Assembly: GCF_000744455.1 (NCBI RefSeq)
Contig: NZ_JQLY01000001.1
Span: 186,001-250,000, forward strand
Direction: 5' to 3'
Length of the DNA stretch: 64,000 nt
From: Methanobacterium sp. SMA-27
GTDB taxonomy: Archaea; Methanobacteriota; Methanobacteria; Methanobacteriales; Methanobacteriaceae
Part shown: positions 19,155 to 29,047 of the stretch, in pieces
Layout: every line of letters starts with the position of its first letter
Numbering within the stretch: position 1 is the first letter of the stretch
The notes under the pieces: generated by a model
Seen by the model: the letters and a program-made list of their open reading frames with translations, nothing else
What the model was told of the DNA's origin: nothing
Databases searched by the model: none
Program-made: the position numbers and the translations under genes

Positions 19155-20510
19155 TTATATCAATCCTTCAATGAACTCAGCACATTGGTCCCTTATCATA
19201 TGGGCCTTCTCAATGTTAGTTGCTTCAAGAGTGATCCGGATGAAGGATTCTGTACCGGAGGGTCTTATAAGAACCCAGCTACCATCAGCCATTGATATTC
19301 TGACACCATCTATTTGATTTACATCAACAACATCTTCAAGAATAATGTGCAATTTGGCCTTAACATTTTCCATTATCAATTCTTTCTGGAAGTTTTCACA
19401 GTTCACCTTATCCCTAATGGTAGGATAACTTGGAATTGCATCTAGTTGGTCTGATAATGGACCATATTTTTGTACCAATTCTATGACTCTGAGTGCAGAT
19501 AATATCCCGTCAGGGCACATACAGAAATTTGGGTGTAACCAAGTTCCAGACGGTTCACCACCAAATTGTGCATTATTATCTTCTATTGCCTCTGCAACAT
19601 GCACATCTCCGACTTTTGTCCTTATAACATGGCCTCCAACTTCATCCATACATTTGTCGGTGCATAATGATGCGTCAACTGTTGTAACAACTTTACCCCC
19701 AATTTCACGACATACTATTGCTAGTAATTTGTCAAAATCAGCCATACGTCCTTTTTCATCTATGGCTATCATTCGATCAGCATCTCCGTCGTGTGCAATT
19801 CCAATATCTGCTCCAATGGCCTTAACAATCTTCATTAGTTCCTGAAGGTTTTTTTGTGAGGGCTCTGGCATTCTTCCGGGGAAAAATCCATCGGGTTGGG
19901 AATTAATAGCTACAACTGAACAACCAACCTTTCTGAGTATTAAAGGGGATAAATAGGAAGCTGCACCATTGGCACAATCTACAACAACTTTTGTACCGGG
20001 TTTTATATTGGCTTGGGCAATGATATCGGTTATATAATCTGAAACCACATATTTAACTTCTTCAACTTTTCCAATATCTTTCCATGATACGGTTTTAAAG
20101 TTTCTTTTATGGATGATTTCTTCGATTTTTCGTTCCTGATCCTGTCTGTATGCCATTCCATCAGGATTCCATAACTTTATTCCATTATACTCTGGAGGAT
20201 TGTGTGATGCTGTTATCATGATGCCGGCATCTGCCTTGAGTTTCATCGTTGCATAACCAACAAGAGGAGTTGGTGCCATTCCAATCTTTAGAACATGACA
20301 TCCGCATTGCAATAATCCTGCTGTCACAGCATTTTCTATCATAATATTAGATGTCCTTGAGTCGTAGCCCAGAACTATCTTACTCCCAATACCGCCTGCA
20401 TAACTAGCAATTGCCATACCAATATTTACTGCAATATCAAGGGTTATATCATAACCTACTTTACCCCTTATACCGGATGTACCAAAGAGTTTAGGAATTT
20501 CAGATGTCAT
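19155..20510 (-). CDS. glmM: Phosphoglucosamine mutase
   Basis: A 451-residue alpha-D-phosphohexomutase. The start (PKLFGTSGIRGKVG), the phosphoserine loop ITASHNPPEYNG with Ser102, the metal-binding loop DGDADRM and the phosphate-binding C-terminal RPSGTESFIRI are all present. The archaeal enzyme interconverts glucosamine-6-phosphate and glucosamine-1-phosphate (some members also use other hexoses), giving the substrate for the GlmU-like enzyme next to it. It follows apgM by 12 bases in the same operon. Confidence 0.95.
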   Translation of the reverse strand: MTSEIPKLFGTSGIRGKVGYDITLDIAVNIGMAIASYAGGIGSKIVLGYDSRTSNIMIENAVTAGLLQCGCHVLKIGMAPTPLVGYATMKLKADAGIMITASHNPPEYNGIKLWNPDGMAYRQDQERKIEEIIHKRNFKTVSWKDIGKVEEVKYVVSDYITDIIAQANIKPGTKVVVDCANGAASYLSPLILRKVGCSVVAINSQPDGFFPGRMPEPSQKNLQELMKIVKAIGADIGIAHDGDADRMIAIDEKGRMADFDKLLAIVCREIGGKVVTTVDASLCTDKCMDEVGGHVIRTKVGDVHVAEAIEDNNAQFGGEPSGTWLHPNFCMCPDGILSALRVIELVQKYGPLSDQLDAIPSYPTIRDKVNCENFQKELIMENVKAKLHIILEDVVDVNQIDGVRISMADGSWVLIRPSGTESFIRITLEATNIEKAHMIRDQCAEFIEGLI

Positions 20511-20522
20511 TTGAGTACTCCT

Positions 20523-21749
20523 TTATGCTCCAAATTTAGTTGATCTGTTCATGAGATCCATGAGTATATCCATTATATTGTTTCCTCTGATCCTGCACAA
20601 ACCACCCTTTGATGTGCTTCGTTCGTTGAATTTTGTTACATCATCGACCCTTACTTCTGGTCCGGTAATTACTATGGGAACTGGATCTCCAGTATGGTCC
20701 ATTATGGATATTGGTGTTGAATGGTCAGCAGTTAAAATAAAATAAACATCTTCTATTTTCATTAGCTCTCCAATAACTACATCAACCTTTTCAAGGAATT
20801 TAACTTTTTCTTCCATTTCACCGTCATGTCCAGCTTCATCTGCTCCATCTACATTTATGAGCATGAAATCATAATCCTTTGATGCAGTTTCTATTATGCC
20901 ATTTTTAATGTTTTCAAGGTTGGTGTCAATTCCACCTGTTGCACCGGGAATATCAATGAGCTGCATACCCGCGATTGATGCTATTCCCTTAATAAGTCCT
21001 GTTTCAGCTATACAAACAGGATTTAGGCCGTATTTTTCTCCAAAAGGTTCTACTTTAGGGACTGCTCCAGCCCCTCTGGGGATGATTATATTAGCAGGAT
21101 TTTCACCAGATTCGATTCTTTTAATATTTATGGGATGGTCTTTAAGTAATTCATAAGATTTTGCAACGACTTTATTCAGTATATCTGCAGTCTTCTTTGC
21201 TTCTTCAGTATCATCAAGAGCAACAACCTTTTTAGGATTTTTCCCTTCGTGTTTAGGGTCAGCATCTGAAACTTGATCAGATAAACCTTTGCCCCTTAGT
21301 ACTAAAACAGCTCTATGTCCTGTTGATTCTTTGAATATTACTTGAACATCTTCTTCAAGTTCCATCCCGTTAATTGTCTGGGCTATCTCTTGTGTTCCAT
21401 CTCTAATTCTTCCAGCCCGTCTGTCGGTGATAATTCCTTTATCATCTACTGTTGAGAAGTTGCATCTGAATGCTATGTCTCCGGGGAGTACATCCACCCC
21501 TACTCCTGCAGCTTCAAATGGACCTCGTCCTGTATAAACCTCATAGGGATTATAACCTAGAATGGATATATGGGACGTATCACTTCCGGCCCTTATACCA
21601 GGTCTTATTGGATCCATAATTCCGCATATTCCATTTTCTGCCATTTTATCCATATTTGGTGTTAATGCAGCTTCGAGGGGTGTTTTGTATCCAAGTTCTT
21701 TAATGGGACGATCTCCCATTCCATCTATGATCATTATGATTCCTTTCAT
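20523..21749 (-). CDS. apgM: 2,3-bisphosphoglycerate-independent phosphoglycerate mutase (archaeal type)
   Basis: The 408-residue product belongs to the alkaline-phosphatase-like superfamily. Visible marks are the metal-binding start [14 protein letters not shown], the catalytic-serine region [15 protein letters not shown], and the C-terminal metal ligands in [12 protein letters not shown] and TADHSTP. It interconverts 3- and 2-phosphoglycerate in glycolysis and gluconeogenesis without a bisphosphoglycerate cofactor. It is packed eight bases behind the DUF92 gene and 12 bases before glmM, so these genes are probably one transcript with rps3ae. Confidence 0.95.
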   Translation of the reverse strand: MKGIIMIIDGMGDRPIKELGYKTPLEAALTPNMDKMAENGICGIMDPIRPGIRAGSDTSHISILGYNPYEVYTGRGPFEAAGVGVDVLPGDIAFRCNFSTVDDKGIITDRRAGRIRDGTQEIAQTINGMELEEDVQVIFKESTGHRAVLVLRGKGLSDQVSDADPKHEGKNPKKVVALDDTEEAKKTADILNKVVAKSYELLKDHPINIKRIESGENPANIIIPRGAGAVPKVEPFGEKYGLNPVCIAETGLIKGIASIAGMQLIDIPGATGGIDTNLENIKNGIIETASKDYDFMLINVDGADEAGHDGEMEEKVKFLEKVDVVIGELMKIEDVYFILTADHSTPISIMDHTGDPVPIVITGPEVRVDDVTKFNERSTSKGGLCRIRGNNIMDILMDLMNRSTKFGA

Positions 21750-21757
21750 TTTATCAC

Positions 21758-22426
21758 CTAAACCATGATGATGCCTAATGCGGCTCCAGTTATGGTGGCT
21801 ATAAGATTAACATATTCGTTGGAGATATAATGCCTTCGCTCAAGCGTAGCACCAAGTATACTGTCAACAAAGCATCCTACTGTACCTGCAATTATGGCTA
21901 TTTTCAATGTTACATAGGGATCTGGAAATATTCCTAGTAGATATGCTGCCACTCCTATGATGCCTGCACCAATAATTCCTGCAACTGTACCTACAACTGA
22001 AATTCCGCCGTCTGTTCCTGGAGGGACTTTCTTAAGGGTTGTAATTAGTCTTGGTTGTTGTGTTATACCAACTTCACTTGCAAGAGTGTCTGCTGTTGCA
22101 GTGGCAATTGACCCTATAAATCCACCATAGTTTCCAAAGGCAGCCATTACAAATGGCACTATTCCATTAGAAATAACATTTTTAAGGGATCTTGTTCCCT
22201 CGTAAATACCTATGTCCTTTTTGTATTGGTGTTTGTAATTGGTAGAAATAAGTCCAAGAATCAGGAAAATGAATATTAGTATGAGCCAGTTTGCACCGGC
22301 TGTAAAAATAATTATAATACCCATGATAATCATGAAAATGGATCCAAATAGATCAAGAGCTTTTCTCAAATAGGTAATAAGCGCTATGACTATTAGTAGG
22401 ACCACATATTCCAGAGGATTAAACAT
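21758..22426 (-). CDS. DUF92 family membrane protein
   Basis: A 222-residue integral membrane protein with about six hydrophobic helices. The conserved DUF92 signatures GNYGGFIGSIATATADTLASEVG and GTDGGISVVGTVAGIIGAG mark the family. The plant member VTE6 phosphorylates phytyl phosphate using a nucleoside triphosphate, so the archaeal proteins may act on isoprenoid phosphates. That would suit archaeal lipid metabolism but is untested here. It lies 15 bases after rps3ae and eight before apgM. Confidence 0.9.
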   Translation of the reverse strand: MFNPLEYVVLLIVIALITYLRKALDLFGSIFMIIMGIIIIFTAGANWLILIFIFLILGLISTNYKHQYKKDIGIYEGTRSLKNVISNGIVPFVMAAFGNYGGFIGSIATATADTLASEVGITQQPRLITTLKKVPPGTDGGISVVGTVAGIIGAGIIGVAAYLLGIFPDPYVTLKIAIIAGTVGCFVDSILGATLERRHYISNEYVNLIATITGAALGIIMV

Positions 22427-22441
22427 TTATCTCCCGCATCA

Positions 22442-23026
22442 TTATTTATCTTCAATTACGCGAGTTTTAATGGTTTCAACACGTTTTAGAGGGTAGATCT
22501 TTTTGGACTCATGGTATATGTGAGATGCCATTTTACCACCTAAAATATCTTCAATGAGCTCTTGGAAATTTTTGTCCTTAGCTGCATTTTGAACCATTTT
22601 TTCCATTGTTTCTCGTATGAACTTCTGCTGGGAAGATTTAGCCCTTTTGATTGTGATTGCAAGTACATGGATTTTGAGTTTCACACCGTCTTTTGATGTA
22701 ATATTGACTATTGCATCAATACGGCTTGTTCCTCTTCTTATCATACTTCTAACATAATCTGTTGTTACTTGATGTCCAACAAAATTTGTGTTTGCTGTGT
22801 CTCCAGCAACACCGTTTATCTCGAAGAAAAGTTTTATGTACTGTTTGCTGAAGTCTCCTGTTAGTTCACGAAGTGATGATTCAACCCTTCTTTTTACCAG
22901 AAGTTCAGGGTCCCTTGCAGGGGTTGTACCTATCTCTTGATCTCCAAAATCCTTAGGAGTCATTATTTTGTACCATTGTTTTTCTTTCCAAGTATCTCTT
23001 ACTCTTCTACGTCTTGCTTTAGCCAT
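22442..23026 (-). CDS. rps3ae: Small-subunit ribosomal protein S3Ae (eS1)
   Basis: The basic start (MAKARRRRVRDTWKEKQWYKI), the segment GRDPELL-like ARDPELLVKRRVESSLRELTGDFSKQ, and the length of 194 residues fit archaeal eS1. The protein lies on the small-subunit platform and is shared only with eukaryotes. It heads the minus-strand run down to glmM. On that strand a TATA-like element (TTTATAAATTT) lies about 30 bases before the ATG, so the leader is short. Confidence 0.95.
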   Translation of the reverse strand: MAKARRRRVRDTWKEKQWYKIMTPKDFGDQEIGTTPARDPELLVKRRVESSLRELTGDFSKQYIKLFFEINGVAGDTANTNFVGHQVTTDYVRSMIRRGTSRIDAIVNITSKDGVKLKIHVLAITIKRAKSSQQKFIRETMEKMVQNAAKDKNFQELIEDILGGKMASHIYHESKKIYPLKRVETIKTRVIEDK

Positions 23027-23335
23027 ATTATCACTTTACCTGTAAAAAATTTATAAATAAAAATCTCATGTTCTTGATATAATGTTAAAAATCATAACAA
23101 AGTACTCTAGATTAGAATCATTTATTATAACTCTCATTCATGCTTTATAAATATTGTTGAGGATCCATTACCCGATCATGTAACAAATTTAAAAACAGTA
23201 TTAGGATTTATATTCTACACCGAGGTTATAATGAATTTGACTTCATCTTATATAGTTTTTATCATATCTTAAAAAAAATCCTTAGAATTATTTATATTTT
23301 TGTTTAAAAAAATAAATGGTTAATTTAGTTGTATA
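23027..23335. other. Intergenic region with the rps3ae promoter
   Basis: This AT-rich gap holds the likely TATA box of rps3ae (around 23050-23060, minus strand). The rest, toward the flavodoxin gene stop, shows no open frame or stable-RNA-like GC island. Confidence 0.4.
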
Positions 23336-23788
23336 TCACTCTTCATTCATCAATCCTTTAATAAAAACTTCTGCTGCATTAAGATCATCAGTATTGGGCC
23401 TTCCTTTATTTATACCACCTATCAATTTTAACGGGCCCCAAGCATCAAATGCTTTACATGAAAATTCACCTATAACTTTAAAGCCATGCAATGAAACTTT
23501 TCCTGCAAGTGCACTTGTATAATCTGGATTTCCCTTACCGCTGGTTGTGAATACAAAAGCTTTTCTACTTTTTACAGGAGGCAATTCATCTATGAATTCT
23601 AATAATTCTTTATTTGGTTTTCCATAGTATATTCCAGAACCAAAGCCAATTAAATCATAATCCAAGATATTGTATCCGTCTACTTCATCATATTTCATGA
23701 TATCTGCATCAATGGCAGCTGCCATGGTTTTTGCAATTTTCTCAGTATTTCCTCGGTGTACTGAGTTATATGTTATTAATACTTTCAT
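23336..23788 (-). CDS. Flavodoxin family protein
   Basis: The start MKVLITYNSVHRGNTEKIA contains the FMN phosphate-binding loop of flavodoxins (TYNSxxGNT), and the later segments GFGSGIYYGKPNKELLEFID and FVFTTSGKGN fit the FMN-ring-binding loops. At about 150 residues it is a single-domain electron carrier in the cytosol. I choose the ATG at 23788 because AGGTG lies six bases before it; a GTG three codons upstream is less likely. It is the last of four minus-strand redox or metal genes (23336-25598), separated by 99 bases from the NifX-like gene. Confidence 0.9.
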   Translation of the reverse strand: MKVLITYNSVHRGNTEKIAKTMAAAIDADIMKYDEVDGYNILDYDLIGFGSGIYYGKPNKELLEFIDELPPVKSRKAFVFTTSGKGNPDYTSALAGKVSLHGFKVIGEFSCKAFDAWGPLKLIGGINKGRPNTDDLNAAEVFIKGLMNEE

Positions 23789-23887
23789 TTTAGACACCTA
23801 AATTTATTTGATATAATTTTAATAAGCTGATTTGTAATCTATTTTTAGTTTAAATGATAATTTATTGACCATCATTTAAGAATAAAA

Positions 23888-24223
23888 TTAAAAGTTTAAT
23901 GGCTTCTTCAAGAACTTTTCATGTTTAATGAATCTGCTTAAAACCTCTTCAACAGGCCCTTCATCTTCAACAATTTTTTTACCAGCACTCTTCAGACCAG
24001 GTTTTGCTGTCATACCTATTTGCAAGCATATAACCACATCACAGTCGTCAACAACTTTTAAAGATTTTCCCCACTGATGTTTCTCTCCAGGCATCTTTTT
24101 AGATTCTCTCCTATCTAGAAATTCAGTTTCTTCACCATCAAATTCATATATAAGGAATTTCTGGGCCCTTCCAAAGTGTTCTGTAAACTTTTCATCGTCT
24201 GAAACTGCAACTGCTATTCTCAT
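23888..24223 (-). CDS. NifX/NifB-like dinitrogenase iron-molybdenum cofactor family protein
   Basis: From the ATG at 24223 (GGAG seven bases upstream) the product begins MRIAVAVSDDEKFTEHFGRAQKF, the standard opening of the PF02579 family, followed by IYEFDGEETEF and a Cys in VVICLQIGMTAKPGL. About 111 residues form one ribonuclease-H-like domain that binds iron-sulfur or iron-molybdenum cofactor precursors in nitrogenase-linked relatives. In methanogens many copies are not linked to nitrogen fixation, and no nif genes are seen here. The gene begins one base after the stop of the methyltransferase gene, so they are co-translated. Confidence 0.88.
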   Translation of the reverse strand: MRIAVAVSDDEKFTEHFGRAQKFLIYEFDGEETEFLDRRESKKMPGEKHQWGKSLKVVDDCDVVICLQIGMTAKPGLKSAGKKIVEDEGPVEEVLSRFIKHEKFLKKPLNF

Positions 24224-24224
24224 A

Positions 24225-24983
24225 CTATTTCTCCACTTGTTTAGAATTTTTAACTCCAACAAAAATGGGTCTCTGACCTTCTCCACTTTCCCATTTTTTC
24301 TCTTTGAAATCAGCGTATATAAATGTTTTAAAACCTATTTTTTCCATCAGATCAGAAACATCATTTATTTTAAAAACACCTAATTCATGTTCATCAATAT
24401 CAAAATCAAATTTACCATCATCTTTCACAAGGAAAACGAAGTTTGCATTGAAAATTCCATTTTTGAGCTGAGATTGACACATCCTTGCAATTTTAAGTTT
24501 GTCTTCAACAACAGTGTCAAGGCTGACAAGGCCTTCAATCCAGTTTTCTGTGTTGAAACTAAGATCATAGATTAAAATTCCACCATCTTTCATATGATTA
24601 TAAAAATTTGTTAATGTAATATCCAGTTCTTTTAGATCCCTATTGTAATGTATAGCCGAGAATATACATATAATAACATCGAATTTTTTGCCAATGTTCA
24701 GATCCTTCATATTTCCAATGATAAAATCTGCTTCAGGAACCTTATCTTGTGCTATTTTAATCATATCCTCGTTTATATCCACACCAGTAACTTTAAAACT
24801 ATTTTTTAAAATTTTTGCATGTGATCCTGTTCCACAAGCTACATCCATAATTTCAAATCCTGAACTTGTTTTATGTTTATTCACAGCCCAGTTAATGAAT
24901 TCAGATTCTCCAGCATAGTCTACATTTTTATATATCTTGTCGTAGTACAATGCGAATTTTTTATAAAGTTGACCTTCTGCCAT
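24225..24983 (-). CDS. Class I SAM-dependent methyltransferase
   Basis: A Rossmann-type methyltransferase. Motif I is IMDVACGTGSHAKIL, followed by VTGVDINEDMIKIA and the post-II segment FDVIICIFSAIHYN. The substrate is unknown. The upstream TTG would add five residues; I take the ATG at 24983 (MAEGQLYKKFALYYDKIYK), which matches the usual start of this group. The tight junction with the NifX-like gene (stop and start separated by one base) ties it to metal or redox metabolism by context only. Confidence 0.85.
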   Translation of the reverse strand: MAEGQLYKKFALYYDKIYKNVDYAGESEFINWAVNKHKTSSGFEIMDVACGTGSHAKILKNSFKVTGVDINEDMIKIAQDKVPEADFIIGNMKDLNIGKKFDVIICIFSAIHYNRDLKELDITLTNFYNHMKDGGILIYDLSFNTENWIEGLVSLDTVVEDKLKIARMCQSQLKNGIFNANFVFLVKDDGKFDFDIDEHELGVFKINDVSDLMEKIGFKTFIYADFKEKKWESGEGQRPIFVGVKNSKQVEK

Positions 24984-25031
24984 ATTAAAAAAACCCAATT
25001 TTTTTCATGCTAATATAATTTTGATTACATT

Positions 25032-25598
25032 TTAAGCTATTTTGATTATGAGATTCGCAACATTTTCCCCGAATCTTCTTATGGTTTGCATTCCCTCTTC
25101 GACTTGGATAGCTTCTCCTTTTTCTCTTCCAAATACTATATTCCAATATGTTGAACCTGGAATGATCATGTCGTTTATCAAATAAAACATCAGAAGCTCT
25201 TGTATTGTGGCTGTTTGTCCTCCGCGCCTGGCAACTGCAATTGGTCCTCCAACCTTCCAAGAGAGGAATCTATCGGTATTCATTGAAACATATCCAATTC
25301 TTTGAAGTGTTGACATTAAGTCTCCTCGGGCCGTTCCGAAGTATACTGGAGTACCAACTATGAAACCCTTTGATTCCCTTATTTTTTCGATGATTTCGTT
25401 TAGACCATCGTCTATATGGCATCTATGGAGTTTAGCACATGCCCCACATGCCTTGCATGACTCAATATTTTTCCCTCTTAAATAAATTGTTTCAGTTGTC
25501 AAACCATGGTTCTCTATAATTTCGGCACATTCTGACAATACTTCTGAGGTATTTCCATTTTTACGTGGACTTGCGCATATAAAAAGAACATTTTCCAT
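25032..25598 (-). CDS. Iron-sulfur flavoprotein (NADPH-dependent FMN reductase-like)
   Basis: The product opens with MENVLFICASPRKNGNTSEVL, the FMN phosphate-binding loop of the flavodoxin-like reductases. A compact cysteine motif follows (CKACGACAKLHRC, about residues 48-60) that binds a 4Fe-4S cluster in Methanosarcina Isf. VGTPVYFGTARGDLM is the flavin-side loop. The protein probably shuttles electrons between ferredoxin and oxidants such as oxygen or peroxide. GGAGGG lies seven bases upstream of the ATG. It is divergently transcribed from the CPBP protease gene across a repeat-rich promoter region. Confidence 0.92.
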   Translation of the reverse strand: MENVLFICASPRKNGNTSEVLSECAEIIENHGLTTETIYLRGKNIESCKACGACAKLHRCHIDDGLNEIIEKIRESKGFIVGTPVYFGTARGDLMSTLQRIGYVSMNTDRFLSWKVGGPIAVARRGGQTATIQELLMFYLINDMIIPGSTYWNIVFGREKGEAIQVEEGMQTIRRFGENVANLIIKIA

Positions 25599-25724
25599 TC
25601 AATTACCCTCCCTAGCGATAATTCCTTTATAATTTTTGATAAAATTTTTCTTGAATAATATAGTTTAATCAACAAAATAAATAAAGTTAAGTTCATTGTA
25701 TTCTTTAATAAATTTTAGCCACAC

Positions 25725-25814
25725 AACTAACTGAAAAAAGGTTTTATTTATTAGTTAAACTAACTCAGAAAATGGTTTTAAATTATATTATGATAATTAC
25801 CATGATAATTACCA
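25725..25814. promoter_or_regulatory. Repeat-rich divergent promoter region
   Basis: Three nested patterns lie between divergent genes. AACTAACT followed by GA-rich and GGTTTTA sequence occurs twice (25725-25750 and 25758-25786). TTAGTTAAACTAA (25751-25763) is a perfect palindrome around one base. TGATAATTACCA occurs twice in exact tandem (25791-25814), directly before a TATA-like run. These look like operator sites. Confidence 0.5.
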
Positions 25815-25851
25815 ATAATATATTATTCAATATTTAAAGAGGGGCAATAGA

Positions 25852-26571
25852 TTGAAATTTTTACACTCTGATAAACATTTCAAACCATTTTTGTTTCATA
25901 TACTTAAAATTCTCCTTGCATTACTAATTATACAGATATTAAGGGCAGTATGCATACTGGGACTTTGGTATGCTTTAAAACCTGGAGAAAATCTAGCACT
26001 TTTCCAAGTGCTTAATGGAATTTCTTTCATAATTGTTGGAGTTTTACTGTTACTATGGTTTAGGCCATCACTAAAGGAATTAAGTCTGGACTGGGATGAT
26101 ATAAGTTTAAGAACAAGAATCATGTATATTTTGGGAGGTTTAATTTTAGTTACGCTTATTTTACTCCCAATTTTACTGGGATTTGAGCTTGATGTAATTG
26201 TAATGGGCTTTGTTTTTGGAATAATAGTACCTGCGTTTGAAGAACTACTTTTCAGAGGTTACATATGGAATAAAATTGAGGGTTACAACTATATTAATTC
26301 AGATCCAAATTCATTGTTCGTTCGCAGGAGAGGACTAATAACCTTGATAACTGTTACATTACTTTTCGGGATATGGCACCTTGGATATGTTGATGTTTTC
26401 TTGATAAACCCTAGGATTAGCCATGAAAACTTTTCTTTAATTACAATGCTTACAGCAAAAGTAGGATTGGGCTTATTTTTAGGTATGATATTGGGATATG
26501 TTAAACTTAAAACTGGAAAAGTTTATGCTTCGTTTCTTCTACATGGATTCTGGAATACATTTGCACCTTAA
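25852..26571 (+). CDS. CPBP family intramembrane metalloprotease
   Basis: About eight hydrophobic segments are seen. The conserved motifs of the CPBP (Abi/Rce1) family are present: EELLFRG (motif 1, with the paired glutamates), GIWHLGY (motif 2) and SFLLHGFWN (motif 3). These residues bind zinc or polarise water within the membrane. Homologues cleave prenylated proteins or process peptides; the substrate here is unknown. The start is TTG at 25852, chosen because GAGGGG stands seven bases before it. The tandem 12-base repeats at 25791 suggest dedicated regulation. Confidence 0.9.
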   Translation: MKFLHSDKHFKPFLFHILKILLALLIIQILRAVCILGLWYALKPGENLALFQVLNGISFIIVGVLLLLWFRPSLKELSLDWDDISLRTRIMYILGGLILVTLILLPILLGFELDVIVMGFVFGIIVPAFEELLFRGYIWNKIEGYNYINSDPNSLFVRRRGLITLITVTLLFGIWHLGYVDVFLINPRISHENFSLITMLTAKVGLGLFLGMILGYVKLKTGKVYASFLLHGFWNTFAP

Positions 26572-26756
26572 AGAGAATTAGTAAAATAAGAATATCATTA
26601 TCTTAATAAATGCATTCTATTAATCTATTAATTGATTAAATAATATATTTTATGTCTTTATTATATCAACAAATAATATTGGCCAAATATTGATATTTCC
26701 AATCTGGGAAATAATTTATTTAGAGATGAAATTTAAAACACTTTTTTCTTTGATTC

Positions 26757-27956
26757 CTATCTCTTCTTGTAACATACTGCGAGTCCGCCTTCTGATGTTT
26801 CCCTGTAATGTCTTTTCAAGTCTCTTCCAGTTTGTGCCATTGTTTCTACAACTTCATCGAATGATACCATATGCCTTCCATCAGAGAGTAGTGCAAATGA
26901 AGCACAGTCCATGGCACTTACAGCTGCAATTGCATTTCTTTCAATACATGGAATTTGAACCAATCCCATAATTGGATCGCAGGTAAGCCCTAGATGATGT
27001 TCCATTCCCATTTCAGCAGCATATTCGATCTGATGGGGGGTTCCTCCCATAAGTTGAGCAGCAGCTCCTGCAGCCATTGCACATGCAGTACCTATTTCAC
27101 CTTGACATCCCACTTCTGCTCCAGATATTGAAGCATGACTTTTAACAATATTCCCAATCATACCTGCTGTTGCAATAGCTCTTAGTAATTTTTCATTGCT
27201 TACATCATAATAATCTTGAATAAAAAATAGCACAGCAGGAAGCACTCCCGCAGATCCGCATGTAGGTGCGGTTACAATTAGATTTCCACTTGCATTTTCT
27301 TCTGCAACTGCAAGTGCATATGAAAAAAGAGTTCCAGTTTCTTTAAGGAATTTATGGGTTTGCATAGCTTTTATGTAATATTGGGATGCCGTTCTTCTTA
27401 GATTAAGGCCTCCGGGAAGTACGCCTTCCTTTTCAATACCACGTTCTATTGATTTTTTCATTACTTCAAGAATTTCACCCATGAAATTCCAAATTTCTTC
27501 CCCTTCATAATCTTCAACATAGTTCCATAAAGATTTACCATCATTTTCACACATTTTAAGTAGTTCTGTCATTGTAGTTAAGGGATATACATTATTAGAG
27601 GTATTTTCATGGTATATCTCCCTCAGAGCTCCTCCTCCTACACTGTAAACTGTCCATTTTTTTAAAATTTTTCCATTTTCATTGTATGCTTCAAATATCA
27701 TACCATTAGGATGTAATGGGAGTTCTTTTTCTTTTTTCCATACAATTTCACATGATACTGGATTGAAAATAGTTTTTATCACATGATCGGTTAGATGGCC
27801 CTTTCCAGTTGCTGCGAGACTTCCATAAAGAATAACCCTGTATTTGTAAGCATCACATGTTTTTTCTTTAAATATTATTGCTGCATTAGATGGACCTATA
27901 GTATGGCTGCTTGAGGGACCAAGACCTATTCTGTAGAGTTCTTTTAGAGATTTCAT
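26757..27956 (-). CDS. sdaA: L-serine dehydratase, iron-sulfur dependent, single chain
   Basis: From the ATG at 27956 the protein starts MKSLKELYRIGLGPSSSHTIGPSNAA, the substrate-binding SSSHT loop of the iron-sulfur serine ammonia-lyases. Cysteines for the 4Fe-4S cluster lie in TAPTCGSAG, GAEVGCQGEIGTAC and LTCDPIMGLVQIPC. With 399 residues it joins the beta and alpha parts in one chain. It turns L-serine into pyruvate and ammonia. A longer frame reaching 28067 exists, but its extra residues are unlike the family. Its presence suggests amino acid turnover in an otherwise autotrophic cell. Confidence 0.93.
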   Translation of the reverse strand: MKSLKELYRIGLGPSSSHTIGPSNAAIIFKEKTCDAYKYRVILYGSLAATGKGHLTDHVIKTIFNPVSCEIVWKKEKELPLHPNGMIFEAYNENGKILKKWTVYSVGGGALREIYHENTSNNVYPLTTMTELLKMCENDGKSLWNYVEDYEGEEIWNFMGEILEVMKKSIERGIEKEGVLPGGLNLRRTASQYYIKAMQTHKFLKETGTLFSYALAVAEENASGNLIVTAPTCGSAGVLPAVLFFIQDYYDVSNEKLLRAIATAGMIGNIVKSHASISGAEVGCQGEIGTACAMAAGAAAQLMGGTPHQIEYAAEMGMEHHLGLTCDPIMGLVQIPCIERNAIAAVSAMDCASFALLSDGRHMVSFDEVVETMAQTGRDLKRHYRETSEGGLAVCYKKR

Positions 27957-28246
27957 GTTTAATCCTTGTATAATTTTTATTAAATTTCTCCATCTTGTCC
28001 CCTTCCCATTTTTTTGAAGAAAATTTTTATTACTTTGTTTAAATATTTGATGATAATTAGCTTTCATTTAATAATAGGTTTTCCTTTTTCCATTTTTTGG
28101 TTATTAAGAATGCATTATTAATAACAACTTTGTTAAAAAAAGTTTGCAGGAATAAAATGGACAAAATATTGGTCTTATAAAAAAAGGAGTAATAGAACGA
28201 TATTAAAAAAGTTGATGTGAATTTATAAAAATTAAGGATGGTTTAA

Positions 28247-28948
28247 TTACAATGTTTTAGGGGAATATGATTCATGGTTACATGAGTTGATTCCATGTCC
28301 ATTTTCGCTTTCCTGAATCTCTCCCATCTTCTCGAGAACTGCTCGTGGGTCAACCTTTGTATTGATACATCCGTCCTTTAGAAGAGGAACACCTTGGCAT
28401 GAAAATTTAGAGAGTTTCATCATGGCCAGATTCAGATCTTGATAGCATGCAACTCCAAGAACTGCTTTAAAATTGTTTTTCTCAAGTATCTTTTTCAAGA
28501 AGGTAGATCCTGGTATTATAAATACTTTGAATCCTTTATCTTCTGCTTTATTTTTGAGAACCCCTATAACACATCTATTACAATCTTTACAGACAAGTCC
28601 AGAGGCTTCTAATTTAGCTTCACAGTCTGCATGTCTTAGGCAATGTGGAAGAACCAGTATTTTATCTTGTGATTCTATTTTTTTGAAGAACTTTTCATTA
28701 ACTTTATTCCTTACCTCAACCCCTATCTGATCAACTATCTTGGCATCCACTCCAACATTTTCAGAGAACTTTTTAAAGAGTCCGTAGAACATATCAATAG
28801 TAAAGAGTAAAAGCCTTGGAAAAACCAGTTTATCCTCTTTAATTAAAAGCCTTCCAAGGATGAGTGTCACAGAAAGCAGTGTAAGCATTGTTAAAACTAG
28901 AACAAAGACTATTTGACCGAATATCTGATAAAATTCATAAAACGCCAT
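28247..28948 (-). CDS. DUF116 family membrane-anchored cysteine-rich protein
   Basis: An N-terminal transmembrane helix (about residues 12-36) precedes a soluble domain with the DUF116 cysteine pattern: [25 protein letters not shown] and GVACYQDLN. The clustered cysteines suggest a metal or iron-sulfur site. The family is common in methanogens and some bacteria and has no proven role. At 233 residues the length is normal. The gene stands alone between sdaA and an unknown gene, with about 100 bases upstream. Confidence 0.88.
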   Translation of the reverse strand: MAFYEFYQIFGQIVFVLVLTMLTLLSVTLILGRLLIKEDKLVFPRLLLFTIDMFYGLFKKFSENVGVDAKIVDQIGVEVRNKVNEKFFKKIESQDKILVLPHCLRHADCEAKLEASGLVCKDCNRCVIGVLKNKAEDKGFKVFIIPGSTFLKKILEKNNFKAVLGVACYQDLNLAMMKLSKFSCQGVPLLKDGCINTKVDPRAVLEKMGEIQESENGHGINSCNHESYSPKTL

Positions 28949-29047
28949 ACTATGAGTTTAGTTTATACTACTATATTAAGGTACTTACAGAAAAATTAAA
29001 GAGCAAATAATAAGCCATTAGAGGAATTTTAACAGAATAAAAGAGGG

